Assembly (NCBI RefSeq): GCF_035917275.1
Contig: NZ_CP108510.1
Span: 186,001-250,000, forward strand
DNA: 64,000 bases
Source of the DNA: Streptomyces sp. NBC_01237
GTDB lineage: Bacteria; Actinomycetota; Actinomycetes; Streptomycetales; Streptomycetaceae
Direction of reading: 5' to 3'
Part shown: positions 52,769-61,691 of the stretch, one piece after another
Numbering within the stretch: the first letter of the stretch is position 1
Layout of the letters: each line of letters starts with the position of its first letter
Position numbers and translations under genes: made by a program
The notes under the pieces: model-generated
Databases searched by the model: none
Seen by the model: only the letters and a program-made list of their open reading frames with translations
What the model was told of the DNA's origin: nothing

Positions 52769-52798
52769 GCCCGGCCGGAATTCCGGCCGGGCGTCGTG
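52763..52798. terminator. 36-bp perfect palindrome between convergent genes
   Basis: CACGACGCCCGGCCGGAA plus its exact complement, ending 12 bp before the stop of the minus-strand FAD protein. Confidence 0.8.
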
Positions 52799-52810
52799 GG
52801 TGGACGGGGG

Positions 52811-54160
52811 TCAGGCGGCCACGGACTGCTTCCCGCGGCGTGAGCCCTTGAGCACGCGGTACATCATGCGCGGGCTCATCAGTGCCTGCGGCGACTCGAC
52901 GAGGCCCGCCACCCGCATGAAGGTGCCGGTGATGCGGCCGTCGTGGACCGCCGCCGCCTGAAGCCGCGCCATGTACGCACCGCCCGTGCGCACCTTGGCG
53001 TTCCGTACGCCCTCGACCTCGGGGTAACCGAGGTCCCCTCCCGCGGAGAAGTCCCACGGGACGTCGATGACACCGGAGATGTCGCGCTGGAACTCCAGGG
53101 GCTGCGGCGACAGACCGCGCGCCAGGTGGCCGTCGAGCACCTTGGCCTCCATCGCGGCGACCGTCATGCCCTGCCCGTAGACCGGGTTGAAGCTGCACGC
53201 CGCGTCGCCCATCACCAGCAGCCCGGCGGGCAGGCTCCGCAGCCGCTCGTAGTGGCGCCGCACGCTCGCCGGATAGCGGAAGGTCGAGCCGTCCCCGACG
53301 GGTTCGGCGTCCTGGAGGACGTCGTAGATGTCGGAGACCGGAAGCGTCTTGGTCCAGGCGAGGTATCCCTCCAGGTCGGCGGGCGCACTGTCGCCCAGCA
53401 CCCCGGTCAGTGAGACCGCGATGAGCCCGTCCTCGATGCGGGAGAGGAACGCCCCGCGCCGGTGGCTGGGCGAGGAGACGGGGTTGATGGACAGGTCGCC
53501 GTTGAGCACGCCGAGGTCCGGCAACCGGAAGAGGCGCGTGGTGTAGCTGAGGTCGATCTTGATGCGCTGCTCCTCGGGGCGCTCGAACCCGAGTTCCTCC
53601 AGCCACAGCGGTGTGCGCGAGCCCCGGCCGCTGGTGTCCACGACGAGCCCGGCTTCGAGGACCTGCTCCGGCTCGCCGGGCTGCTGGCTCTGGACCCGGG
53701 CCCCGGTGACGGTGGTCCTCGCGTCGTCCGTGACGAGCCCGACGATGTCGTGCCGGTCGAGGAACGTCACGTTCTCCAGCGCGGCGACCCGCGCCCGTAC
53801 CCGGCCCTCCAGCACCGGGCGGGTGGCGGAGACGCACACCAGCCCGGTGGTGGCGGGGCTGAGCCGGCGGCCGTTGAAGTACCAGCGCAGCTCTCCGAGG
53901 TCACCCGTCGGAATGCCGGCCGCGACGGCCTCTTCGGTGAATCCGGGGAAGAACTCGTCGAGTATCTGCTGTCCGCGGGCGAGCAGGCCGTGCACGTGGC
54001 GGCCCTGGGGCACACCCCGGCGCGCCTCGGCGCCCGGCGACAGGTCGTCGCGGTCCACGACGACGACCTCGCGGAACCTGTCGGCAAGCACCCGGGCGGC
54101 CAGCAGACCGGCCATGCTGCCGCCGAGTACCACCGCGCGGCCTGCTTTCGTGTCGGCCAT
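52811..54160 (-). CDS. FAD-dependent oxidoreductase (geranylgeranyl-reductase/halogenase-like class A fold)
   Basis: The 449-residue protein has the dinucleotide motif VVLGGSMAGLLAARVLADR, VVDTSGRGSRTPLWL (DG-like) and LLVMGDAACSFNPVYGQGM. The GxG motif is GGSMAG rather than GxGxxG with a third Gly, as in the PHBH-like clade often annotated as 2-polyprenyl-6-methoxyphenol hydroxylases. No WxWxIP halogenase motif is seen. It is last in a three-gene operon with the SgcJ-like and ACAD-fold genes. AAGGAGG 8 bases upstream supports ATG 54160 over GTG 54169. Confidence 0.85.
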   Translation of the reverse strand: MADTKAGRAVVLGGSMAGLLAARVLADRFREVVVVDRDDLSPGAEARRGVPQGRHVHGLLARGQQILDEFFPGFTEEAVAAGIPTGDLGELRWYFNGRRLSPATTGLVCVSATRPVLEGRVRARVAALENVTFLDRHDIVGLVTDDARTTVTGARVQSQQPGEPEQVLEAGLVVDTSGRGSRTPLWLEELGFERPEEQRIKIDLSYTTRLFRLPDLGVLNGDLSINPVSSPSHRRGAFLSRIEDGLIAVSLTGVLGDSAPADLEGYLAWTKTLPVSDIYDVLQDAEPVGDGSTFRYPASVRRHYERLRSLPAGLLVMGDAACSFNPVYGQGMTVAAMEAKVLDGHLARGLSPQPLEFQRDISGVIDVPWDFSAGGDLGYPEVEGVRNAKVRTGGAYMARLQAAAVHDGRITGTFMRVAGLVESPQALMSPRMMYRVLKGSRRGKQSVAA

Positions 54161-54194
54161 CGCCGCCACCTCCTTGGGAATGAGTACGGAGCCG

Positions 54195-54626
54195 TCAGGC
54201 GGCGTGGAGGGGAGTGTTCTGGTACGCGGCGAGGTGCCAGGCGCCGCCGCGCTTGACCACGACCCAGGAGCCGTGGACGGCGCGCTCGGGGCTCGGTTCG
54301 GTCTGTCCCGGGGCGAGGATGCCGCCGCGGGTGATGAGGATGCCGGACTCCGCGTCGGCGAAGCGGATGTCCACGGGGGTGCCGGTGACCCGGGTGCCCT
54401 TGAGGGGGCCGGTGAACGCCTCGGTCATGAAGGCGGCGATGGCCTCCTGGCCCTGCTGGAAGACGCCGGGCAGGATCATCGTGCCGTCGGGGGTGAAGAC
54501 CTCGGCGAACGCCTGGGCGTCGTGCGCGGCCCAGGCGGCGACGACTCGGCCGGGCACGGCCGCGACGGCGGCCTTGTCCTCGTCGGAGATCTCGATGGCG
54601 GGCGCGTCGGTGGTCTGAGCAGTCAT
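54195..54626 (-). CDS. SgcJ/EcaC-family NTF2-like protein
   Basis: The 143-residue protein has the NTF2/SnoaL cone fold pattern: VVAAWAAHDAQAFAEVFTPDG, a middle MTEAFTGPLKGTRVTG, and the end SWVVVKRGGAWHLAAYQNTP. SgcJ is encoded in the C-1027 cluster and is needed for early enediyne core maturation, without a known cofactor. This fits an enediyne setting, though the family also occurs elsewhere. GAGGAG precedes the ATG; 34 bp separate it from the FAD gene. Confidence 0.82.
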   Translation of the reverse strand: MTAQTTDAPAIEISDEDKAAVAAVPGRVVAAWAAHDAQAFAEVFTPDGTMILPGVFQQGQEAIAAFMTEAFTGPLKGTRVTGTPVDIRFADAESGILITRGGILAPGQTEPSPERAVHGSWVVVKRGGAWHLAAYQNTPLHAA

Positions 54627-54710
54627 TCCGGTGGGCTCCTCGGTCTCGTCGAAATGCGGTCCCGCCGAAGTGCGGTCCCGCACGTGCGGGCTGGGGCTGC
54701 GACTGCGGCC

Positions 54711-55892
54711 TCAGATGTAGAGCGTGTTCGGCTCCTGGCCGCACAGGACGCGGCCGTAGAGCTCGTTGTTCGTGTTCGGGTTCATCAGGGCGTGCAGGTT
54801 GATCGCCTGGATGTCGCGGACGACGCGCTGGATGGGAACGTCGCGGTAGATCGAGGAGCCGCCGCTGGCGGAGGCGAGCAGGTCGACGGCCTCCTTGGCG
54901 AGCCGGCACACGGCACCCAGGTCGGCGCGGGCGCGGGCGCGCTCCTCCAGCGTCCAGGTGTCGCCGGACTCGCCCTTGCTGTCCACGAGCGAGGCCAGCC
55001 GGTGGGCGTGGAACTCGGCCTGATCGGTCTTGAGCGTCGCCTCGGCCGCCTGGAAGTGGGTGAGCGGCGCCTCGGACTGCTGCTGGTAGGTGGTGTAGGT
55101 GATGGTGCGTCCCGGCAGCCGCTCGAAGAAGAGGTCCCGGGCGGCCTGGGCCAGCCCCAGCGCGGTGCCCACCGACGAGGCCGAGGCGACGGGCAGCAGC
55201 GGGGTGCGGTAGACGGGCGTCCGGGCGTTCAGCTCGGAGGCGTAACTCCCCTGGAGGATCGCGCCGAGCGGCAGGACGCGCTCCTGCGGGACGAAGAGGT
55301 CCTGGGCGACGGTGCTCACGCTGCCGGTGGCGCGCAGACCGGTGGTGTCCCAGTCGTCGATGATCGTCAGGTCCTCGATCGGCACCAGGGCCATCACGGG
55401 CTGCGGCGGTCCGTCGGGACCCTGAAGGACGGCGATGATCTCCTGCCAGTGGCTGTGCCGGGCGCCGCTGACGAAGCCCCACTTGCCGTTGACGGTGATA
55501 CCGCCGGGCGCGGGCGTGGCCAGCGCGGACGGGCTGAGGGTGCCGCAGATGCGGACGTCCGGGGTGGAGAAGACCTCGTCCTGGACGCTGTCGGGGAACA
55601 GGCAGGTCATCCAGGTCGGGATCCAGTAGACGGCCGTGGTCCAGGCCGCTGCGCCGTCGGCACGGCCGAGGGCGGCCGCGACATCGACGAGGGTACGGGT
55701 GTCGGCCTCGAAGCCGCCGTAGCGCTTGGGCACCCGCAGCCGGAAGAAGCCGGCGTCCCCCAGCGCCTCGACGGTCTCGTCCTGGAGTCTGCCGTCCTGC
55801 TCCGCCTGCGCGGCGTTCTTCTTCAGAAGCGGTGCCAGCTCGACTGCGCGCTGGACGAGTTGCGCCCGCGTGGGGATGTCGGCGGTCAGCAT
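54711..55892 (-). CDS. flavin-dependent oxygenase of the acyl-CoA dehydrogenase fold (group D), second copy
   Basis: The 393-residue protein shares architecture with the product at 49976: FRLRVPKRYGGFEADTRTL, WGFVSGARHSHWQEIIAVL, WDTTGLRATGS and a Gly/Ser-rich ASASGGSSIYRDVP. It is a typical aromatic or amine hydroxylase of the HsaA/nitrososynthase-like group and needs an external flavin reductase. First gene of the operon with the SgcJ-like and FAD genes; AGGAGG precedes ATG 55892. A cluster element lies 76 bp upstream. Confidence 0.85.
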   Translation of the reverse strand: MLTADIPTRAQLVQRAVELAPLLKKNAAQAEQDGRLQDETVEALGDAGFFRLRVPKRYGGFEADTRTLVDVAAALGRADGAAAWTTAVYWIPTWMTCLFPDSVQDEVFSTPDVRICGTLSPSALATPAPGGITVNGKWGFVSGARHSHWQEIIAVLQGPDGPPQPVMALVPIEDLTIIDDWDTTGLRATGSVSTVAQDLFVPQERVLPLGAILQGSYASELNARTPVYRTPLLPVASASSVGTALGLAQAARDLFFERLPGRTITYTTYQQQSEAPLTHFQAAEATLKTDQAEFHAHRLASLVDSKGESGDTWTLEERARARADLGAVCRLAKEAVDLLASASGGSSIYRDVPIQRVVRDIQAINLHALMNPNTNNELYGRVLCGQEPNTLYI

Positions 55893-55967
55893 CGGTTTCC
55901 TCCTGGACATGACGATCGTGAAGAGTGGCAGGGCTGGACAGACCGTCACATCGGCAGGGGACGGGCG

Positions 55968-55983
55968 GCACCTCTTGGATTGC
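55968..55983 (-). promoter_or_regulatory. cluster element (CACCT variant) in the flavin-oxygenase/HpaB divergent region
   Basis: GCACCTCTTGGATTGC has one change from CATCT-N7-TGC. It faces the minus-strand operon 76 bp away; the plus-strand HpaB gene starts 187 bp to the right with no copy of its own. Confidence 0.65.
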
Positions 55984-56169
55984 GCACCTGTCGTCGGCGG
56001 CACGGCGCCGGAGGACGTCGCAGCCCCGCGGCGGGCCGTTCACGGATGCGTGCGGCGGTCCCGCACGCAGGGAGAAGCCCTGGTCGCCGCCGACTGCCAC
56101 GATGGCATCCCGGCCACGCCCGCGCGCCCCGGCATCGGGCGGTGAGGGGACTTCGAGGGAAGAGGGCTC

Positions 56170-57753
56170 ATGACCGATCAGCACCGCTCCGGCGCCGAGA
56201 GTCGTCCCCGGTCATCGGTGAGCTGGCCGCTCACCGGCGACGAGTACATCGAGAGCCTGCGCGACGACCGGCAGGTGTTCCTGTACGGGGAACGCGTCAA
56301 GGACGTCACCGCCCACCCGGCGTTCCACAACCCGGTGCGGATGACGGCACGGCTCTACGACGCCCTGCACGACCCGGCCACCCAGGACGTCCTGACCACC
56401 CGGACGGACACGGGCAGCGGCGGACTGACCCACCGCTTCTACACCACGCCGCACAGCGCCGAGGACCTCGTCGCCGACCAGCAGGCGATCGCCGCGTGGT
56501 CCCGGATGAGCTACGGCTGGATGGGCCGCAGCCCCGACTACAAGGCGGCCTTCCTCGGCACCCTGGGAGCCAACGCGGACTTCTACGGTCCGTTCGCCGA
56601 CAACGCACGGCGCTGGTACCGCGAGGCCCAGGAGAAGGTCCTGTACTGGAACCACGCGATCGTGCATCCGCCGGTGGACCGCAGCCTGCCGCCGGACGAG
56701 GTGGCGGACGTCTTCGTGCACGTGGAGAAGGAGACCGACGCGGGTCTCGTGGTCAGCGGCGCGAAGGTGGTCGCCACCGGCTCGGCGCTGACCCACCACA
56801 ACTTCATCGCGCACTACGGACTGCCCATCAAGAAGAAGGAGTTCGCGCTGGTGGCCACGGTGCCCACGGGCGCCGCCGGGGTGAAGCTGATCTGCCGCCC
56901 CTCCTACAGCGCCACCGCGGCCGTGATGGGCACCCCGTTCGACTATCCGCTGTCCTCGCGGCTCGACGAGAACGACACCATCCTGGTCATGGACAAGGTG
57001 CTCATCCCGTGGGAGAACGTGTTCATCTACGGGGACATGGCGAAGATCCAGATGTTCTCGTCGCAGTCCGGGTTCATGGAGCGCTTCACCTTCCACGGAT
57101 GCACCCGGCTGGCCGTCAAACTGGAGTTCATCGCGGGAGCGCTCGCGAAGGCCCTGGAGGTCACCGGGACCCAGGACTTCCGGGGCGTGCAGACCCGTCT
57201 CGGTGAGGTCCTGGCCTGGCGCAACCTCTTCTGGGGACTGTCGGACGCGGCGGCCCGCAATCCGGTGGAGTGGCACAACGGGGCGGTGCTGCCCAATCCG
57301 CAGTACGGCATGGCCTACCGCTGGTTCATGCAGATCGGCTATCCGCGCGTCAAGGAGATCATCGAGCAGGACGTGGCGAGCGGCCTGATCTACCTCAACT
57401 CCAGCGCGGACGACTTCAAGAACCCCGAGATCCGCCCCTACCTCGACAAGTACGTACGGGGCTCGAACGGCATCGAAGCCGTCGACCGGGTCAAGGTGCT
57501 CAAGCTCCTGTGGGACGCGGTGGGGACGGAGTTCGGCGGACGCCACGAGCTGTACGAGCGCAACTACGCGGGCAACCACGAGAACACCCGTACCGAGCTG
57601 CTGTTCGCGCAGACCGCCTCGGGGCAGATCGACGACTACAAGGCGCTGGTCGACCAGTGCATGTCGGAGTACGACCTGGACGGCTGGACGGTGCCCGACC
57701 TCTCCTCGTTCGAGGGGCTCAGGGACATCCGCAGGAACCTGCCCGGCTGCTGA
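56170..57753 (+). CDS. 4-hydroxyphenylacetate 3-hydroxylase-type monooxygenase (HpaB family, SgcC-like)
   Basis: The 527-residue HpaB-type oxygenase component has [51 protein letters not shown] and [11 protein letters not shown]. It binds FADH2 from a partner reductase and hydroxylates phenols ortho. In C-1027 the homologue SgcC acts on carrier-bound beta-tyrosine. A phenolic substrate would be needed here, but no tyrosine aminomutase is present in the window. It is divergent from the flavin-oxygenase operon and followed by a hairpin. Confidence 0.9.
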   Translation: MTDQHRSGAESRPRSSVSWPLTGDEYIESLRDDRQVFLYGERVKDVTAHPAFHNPVRMTARLYDALHDPATQDVLTTRTDTGSGGLTHRFYTTPHSAEDLVADQQAIAAWSRMSYGWMGRSPDYKAAFLGTLGANADFYGPFADNARRWYREAQEKVLYWNHAIVHPPVDRSLPPDEVADVFVHVEKETDAGLVVSGAKVVATGSALTHHNFIAHYGLPIKKKEFALVATVPTGAAGVKLICRPSYSATAAVMGTPFDYPLSSRLDENDTILVMDKVLIPWENVFIYGDMAKIQMFSSQSGFMERFTFHGCTRLAVKLEFIAGALAKALEVTGTQDFRGVQTRLGEVLAWRNLFWGLSDAAARNPVEWHNGAVLPNPQYGMAYRWFMQIGYPRVKEIIEQDVASGLIYLNSSADDFKNPEIRPYLDKYVRGSNGIEAVDRVKVLKLLWDAVGTEFGGRHELYERNYAGNHENTRTELLFAQTASGQIDDYKALVDQCMSEYDLDGWTVPDLSSFEGLRDIRRNLPGC

Positions 57754-57777
57754 TCCCCCGCTGCAGCCGGGCACGAC

Positions 57778-57811
57778 GACGGCCGCGGACCCACCCGGGT
57801 CCGCGGCCGTC
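57778..57811. terminator. hairpin after the HpaB-type gene
   Basis: GACGGCCGCGGACCC, loop ACCC, then the exact complement; 24 bp after the stop. Confidence 0.8.
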
Positions 57812-57815
57812 GCTC

Positions 57816-57880
57816 CTTCCCTTGTTCTTGTCCTTGTTCTTGTCCTTGCCCTCGCCCTTGTTCTTGCCCTTGCCCTTGCC
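57816..57880. repeat. hexanucleotide repeat (CTTGTC/CTTGCC type)
   Basis: About 65 bp of CTTGTT, CTTGTC, CTTGCC and CTCGCC units lie between two convergent genes. On the minus strand they would read as alternating Lys-Gly/Asn/Asp, but they follow the stop of the TPP enzyme and are not coding. Confidence 0.7.
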
Positions 57881-57941
57881 GTCCGCGTTGCCGCGGGCCG
57901 TCGCCGCGGCCGCTGTGCCGTCGCGACCGCGGCCCGTCGGG

Positions 57942-59612
57942 TCAGTCCGGGCGGTCCGCCGGGGCCAGCAGATCCTCCAGGAACGGCGCCATCACCGTGT
58001 GCACGATCTTGCAGTCCAGCAGCAGCGTGCCGGGGCAGCCGCGTTCGCGCCAGGCCGTGACCTCGGCCAGATCCTCCGGTGCGCGTACGGTGACGGCCCG
58101 AGCGCCCAGCGCGCGGGCCGTCCCGGCGAAATCGGTGTCGTTGAAGTTGACCGTCGCCGGGTCCGCACCGCGCGGTGTGTACATGTGGTCCTCGAAGCCG
58201 TACGACGCGTCGTCGTAGACCACCACCAGGCAGGACCGTCCGGTGCGCACCAGGGTCTCCAGCTCGGGGAGCCCCATCAACGCGCCGCCGTCACCGAGCG
58301 CCGCCACCGTCGTGCGGTCGGGACGGCCGACCGCGGCACCGACCGCCCCCGCCAGGCCGAGGCCGATGCTCTGGAAGGCGGCCCCGGTGAAGACCATCGC
58401 CGCGGGATCGGGCACCGGCCAGTACATGGCGGGCCAGGCGATGAAGTGGCCGCCGTCCAGCACGAGGGTGCGGTCGGCGGGCAGCAGTCCGGCGAGCCGG
58501 CGTGTGAGGGTGCGCGGATCGATCCGCCCCGCGCCCGAGTCGTCCGTGAAGGGCACCGTGTCCCAGCGGCGGGCGGCGGTGGCGCGGACCTCCGCCGAGC
58601 GCCAGGTGCCGGACGCGTCCGGCGTCCCGGCCGTGCCGAGGGCGTCCAGCAGACGGGCGGCGACGACCGAGGCGTCCCCGGTCACCGAGAGATCCCCGCG
58701 CCCGGCCGATCCGGGACCGGGCTCCAGGTCGATCCGTACGACGGTGGCGCCGGGATCCAGCAGCCGCCCGCCGTGCAGGGTGAACGTGTCCAGGCTCGTA
58801 CCGAAGGCCAGTACCAGGTCGGCTCCGGAGAGGAGCCGGGCGGGCTCCGGGGCGGCGAACCCGCCGCAGATCCCGAGGGACCAGGGACTCTCGTCGAACA
58901 GCCCGTTGGCCATCACCGTCGTGGTGAACAGCGCGCCCAGCCGGTCACCGAGATCGCGCAGCACCTTGCCCGCCCCCGCGCGCCAGGCGCCCGCTCCGGC
59001 GAGCAGCAGGGGCCGGCGTGCCCGGCCCAGGGCGTGCAGCACCGGAGCCAGTTCATCGGGGCGGACCGTCGCCGCGGCGGCCGGCACCGCGACCGTGTTG
59101 GCGCCGGGCGCCGAGGGCGTGGACACCTCGGCGCCCAGCAGATCACCGGGCAGCATGACGGCGACGGGGCACTGCCGGAGACGGGCGAGTTCCAGCGCGG
59201 CGGAGGTCCGCGCGACCGCGGTGGCCGGATCGGTGAGGCGCACGACGGGTACACCGAGCGAGGTCACCAGGGCGCTCTGGTCGATGTCGTGCGCCCTGGG
59301 CCCGCCGGTCGGCGCGTCACCGCACAACAGGACGGCGGCGGAACGGTTCTTGGCCGCCTCGGCCAGGGCCGTGGCCGCGTTGGTGAGCCCCGGCCCGTGG
59401 GTCGTCGTACAGACCGCCACCTCCCCCGTCACCCGGAAGTAGGCGTCGGCCATGGCCATGGCACCGCCCTCGTGGCGGGCCGCCGTGTAGTGGACGCCCG
59501 CCCCGGTCAGGGCGGCGGTGGCAAGGATGTTGCCACCGCCCACCAGGCCGAACGCGTGCCGGACGCCATCGGCTGCGAGGGCACGGGCGACGGCGACGGC
59601 AAGCGTGGTCAT
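57942..59612 (-). CDS. thiamine diphosphate-dependent enzyme (acetolactate synthase/decarboxylase family)
   Basis: The 556-residue three-domain TPP enzyme has the activating Glu in ARHEGGAMAMADAY, a Gly-rich THGPGLTNAATALAEA segment, and the TPP/Mg motif GDGGALMGLPELETL...VYDDASYG, where Asp replaces the usual Asn. It could decarboxylate a 2-keto acid or join it to an aldehyde; it is not the housekeeping acetolactate synthase, because no regulatory subunit follows. The ribosome binding site TAGGAG supports the ATG. It is 93 bp downstream of a methyltransferase gene. Confidence 0.87.
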   Translation of the reverse strand: MTTLAVAVARALAADGVRHAFGLVGGGNILATAALTGAGVHYTAARHEGGAMAMADAYFRVTGEVAVCTTTHGPGLTNAATALAEAAKNRSAAVLLCGDAPTGGPRAHDIDQSALVTSLGVPVVRLTDPATAVARTSAALELARLRQCPVAVMLPGDLLGAEVSTPSAPGANTVAVPAAAATVRPDELAPVLHALGRARRPLLLAGAGAWRAGAGKVLRDLGDRLGALFTTTVMANGLFDESPWSLGICGGFAAPEPARLLSGADLVLAFGTSLDTFTLHGGRLLDPGATVVRIDLEPGPGSAGRGDLSVTGDASVVAARLLDALGTAGTPDASGTWRSAEVRATAARRWDTVPFTDDSGAGRIDPRTLTRRLAGLLPADRTLVLDGGHFIAWPAMYWPVPDPAAMVFTGAAFQSIGLGLAGAVGAAVGRPDRTTVAALGDGGALMGLPELETLVRTGRSCLVVVYDDASYGFEDHMYTPRGADPATVNFNDTDFAGTARALGARAVTVRAPEDLAEVTAWRERGCPGTLLLDCKIVHTVMAPFLEDLLAPADRPD

Positions 59613-59705
59613 GCTGACTCCTACCCGCCCCGGGCCGACAGGAGGCGCCGGCTTCCGGGGGCGGTGACGGCGGCAGCCGGGCGTGAGGTACCGGGGAGCG
59701 GGGCA

Positions 59706-60704
59706 TCAGGCCAGCTCGAAGATGACCTCTCCGACGGTCAGCTCGATGCGGTTGGTGCGTACGAGTTCCCAGCCGCCCTCGGCGAACACCGACTGCCAGT
59801 CGTCGACGGTCGGCAGGAAGGTGCCCATCAGGTCGTGCCCGAGCTCGAAGCCGAGGGTGAAGACCGGCAGTTCGGTGTCCGGCAGCGCGGTACGGGTGGC
59901 GTCGCCGATCAGCAGCCGGCGCGCGGACGGGAAGACCTCGCGCAGTCGGCGCAGGGTCGCCACGCAGTTCTCGCGCGGCCAGAAGTCGTGGCCCATCATG
60001 AAGCAGGTGACCAGTTCGATGTCGGCGAACTCCGGGCGCGGCTCCAGCCGGAGCACATCCCCCTGCACGAACTCGGATCGGTCGGAGAGACCGGCGTCGG
60101 CGGCTTCCTTGCGCGCCACCTCCAGGGACGGGGCGGCGATGTCGACGCCGGTGCCCGTGCTGTCGGGGAAGCGGCGCAGCAGGTCCATCAGCCGGCCGCC
60201 GCTGCCGCAGCCGAGGTCCGCGACGCGGGTCACGGGGAAGTCGAGGCGGTCGATGGCTCCCCGGTAGGCCGGGGCGTAGGTGATGTCGTCGATCTCGCGG
60301 CAGGCGAACGCGATGGCCGCCGGGTCCCGGCGGTAGTAGGCGCCGGTGCGCTGTTCGTTGCGCAGCACCCGCGGTATCTGCTGGAACAGTTCGGCGCTGC
60401 CCCGGCCGAGCCAGTGGAAGAAGGACTTGTTGTGGTACACCGCGTCGAACCCCGGCAGCGGGGTCACGGTGGCGCCCTCGCGGTGGACCAGTCCGACCGA
60501 GGCCATGGCCCGGAAGAGACCGTTCGTGGAGAGAGCGTCGAGACTGTTGCGGTCGGCGAATTCGGCTGTGTCCAGGGTGCGTTCGCGGTAGAGAACTTCC
60601 AGTGCGCCCACCTCCCACGCGGCGGCGATGGCGAAGGCCGCGACGGCCGAGTTGTAGATCGTGGCAACGCTGCGCGCGCTGGTCGGCGCGATGTCAACGG
60701 TCAC
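59706..60704 (-). CDS. SAM-dependent methyltransferase
   Basis: The 332-residue protein has an N-terminal helical domain (IYNSAVAAFAIAAAWEVGALE, a winged-helix-like region) and a class I SAM fold: RVADLGCGSGGRLMDLLRRF, GVDIAAPSLEVARKEA, QGDVLRLEP. It differs from the aromatic O-methyltransferase at 27933. The acceptor is unknown; C- or O-methylation are both possible. GTG 60704 follows GAGGTG by 7 bases; ATG 60719 with a weaker AGGA is the alternative. A cluster element lies 110 bp upstream. Confidence 0.83.
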   Translation of the reverse strand: MTVDIAPTSARSVATIYNSAVAAFAIAAAWEVGALEVLYRERTLDTAEFADRNSLDALSTNGLFRAMASVGLVHREGATVTPLPGFDAVYHNKSFFHWLGRGSAELFQQIPRVLRNEQRTGAYYRRDPAAIAFACREIDDITYAPAYRGAIDRLDFPVTRVADLGCGSGGRLMDLLRRFPDSTGTGVDIAAPSLEVARKEAADAGLSDRSEFVQGDVLRLEPRPEFADIELVTCFMMGHDFWPRENCVATLRRLREVFPSARRLLIGDATRTALPDTELPVFTLGFELGHDLMGTFLPTVDDWQSVFAEGGWELVRTNRIELTVGEVIFELA

Positions 60705-60813
60705 TGCTGAGCACCTCATCCCGGTGGTCCTGCGACGGGTCGTCCCCGCCCTGGCCCACCGGCAGAACCGGTGGGCGATTCGCGGTCCATGTTCCGAGCG
60801 CCCGTCGGGGCGG

Positions 60814-60829
60814 GCATCTCCGGCGTTGC
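60814..60829 (-). promoter_or_regulatory. cluster element upstream of the methyltransferase-TPP enzyme genes
   Basis: GCATCTCCGGCGTTGC, about 110 bp before GTG 60704. Confidence 0.65.
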
Positions 60830-61012
60830 TCAGCTCTCCGCGCAGCCCGGTGACGTCCGCCGCGGGCTGTTCAGGTGGACCGGCGCCGTGACGGTGCCGG
60901 TGTGCGGGGGACGGGGTCCGATCAGGAGCCGGCCGTAGGTGCTGAGTGCGGCGTACACGCCGCGCGGCCCCCGGCGCGGTCGGGGCCGCGCCGGTACGGA
61001 GCGGTGGAACAT
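60830..61012 (-). CDS. possible 60-residue small protein
   Basis: ATG 61012 follows GGAGG at 5 bases, a strong ribosome binding site, and the frame continues for 60 codons to a TGA that abuts the cluster element. The product is Arg/Pro-rich (MFHRSVPARPRPRRGP ... SPRRTSPGCAES) with no recognised family. It lies 43 bp after the AhpD-like copy 2. Composition is compatible with noncoding GC-rich DNA, so only the start signal argues for it. Confidence 0.3.
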   Translation of the reverse strand: MFHRSVPARPRPRRGPRGVYAALSTYGRLLIGPRPPHTGTVTAPVHLNSPRRTSPGCAES

Positions 61013-61055
61013 GGTGGCCTCCGGGGCGGGGACGGCCGGATGAGGGAGGTCCTTC

Positions 61056-61589
61056 TCAGCCCCGGTAGCCCTGCGAGACGATGCGTTCGGCCGACAGCGC
61101 GTAGTAGGCGGGGTCGGAGGGAACCGCGGTGGCGAGGCCGTTGACGTAGCGGTTGTACATGCAGAAGGCGGCGGCTATCAGCACGGTGTCGTGCACGTCG
61201 GTGTCGTCGGCGCCCTCGGCGCGGGCGGCCGCGATCGCCTTCTCGGAGACCGGTCGGGCGGCTTCCCGGACCTCGGCCGCGATCCGCAGCAGGGCGCGCA
61301 GCTTGCCGCTGACGGGTGCGGTGTCGGGGTCGGCCAGCACGGCGGCGACGAGGTCCCGGCCGCCGGGGAGCTGGGCGGCGGCGAAGGCGCTGTGCGAGGC
61401 GGAGCAGAACTCGGTGCCGTTGAGCTCGGACACGTACGCCGCGATCAGCTCGCGCTCACCGGCGCTCAGCGAGGACGGCGCGCGCAGCAGCGCGTTGGCG
61501 AGATCCCCCAGCGGGCCGGCGGTGTCGGGCCGCTGGGCCATCAGGCCGCTGATCCCGGGGAGGTCGTTGTCGAGTGCGATGTGCGTCAT
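61056..61589 (-). CDS. AhpD-like (carboxymuconolactone decarboxylase family) protein, copy 2
   Basis: The 177-residue paralogue of the product at 10520-11059 shares HIAL.N.LPGI.GLM, SELNGTEFCSASH and FCMYNRYVNGL. As in copy 1, the first Cys of the CxxC is Thr. Both ends of the cluster thus carry one copy. AAGGGG lies 7 bases before ATG 61589; a longer start at 61637 has no support. The upstream region carries TGGCAA palindromes shared with the XRE gene region, so it is probably under that regulator. Confidence 0.82.
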   Translation of the reverse strand: MTHIALDNDLPGISGLMAQRPDTAGPLGDLANALLRAPSSLSAGERELIAAYVSELNGTEFCSASHSAFAAAQLPGGRDLVAAVLADPDTAPVSGKLRALLRIAAEVREAARPVSEKAIAAARAEGADDTDVHDTVLIAAAFCMYNRYVNGLATAVPSDPAYYALSAERIVSQGYRG

Positions 61590-61691
61590 GGAAAGCCCCT
61601 TGTCGACGAGCGGGAAGGCAGGCGTCAGGGACATCAATACCTTCTGGACCAGGTGTGGAGCGGCCTGTTCGGCAAAAGAGAGGGGTGGGGA

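Noticed and set aside
52811..54160. FAD protein considered as a tryptophan-type flavin halogenase, as expected from chlorinated enediynes
   Set aside because: The WxWxIP motif and the conserved catalytic Lys region are not visible.
53559..57206. 1215-codon plus-strand frame spanning several genes
   Set aside because: It crosses two divergent operons and a promoter region; the composition is that of a shadow frame.
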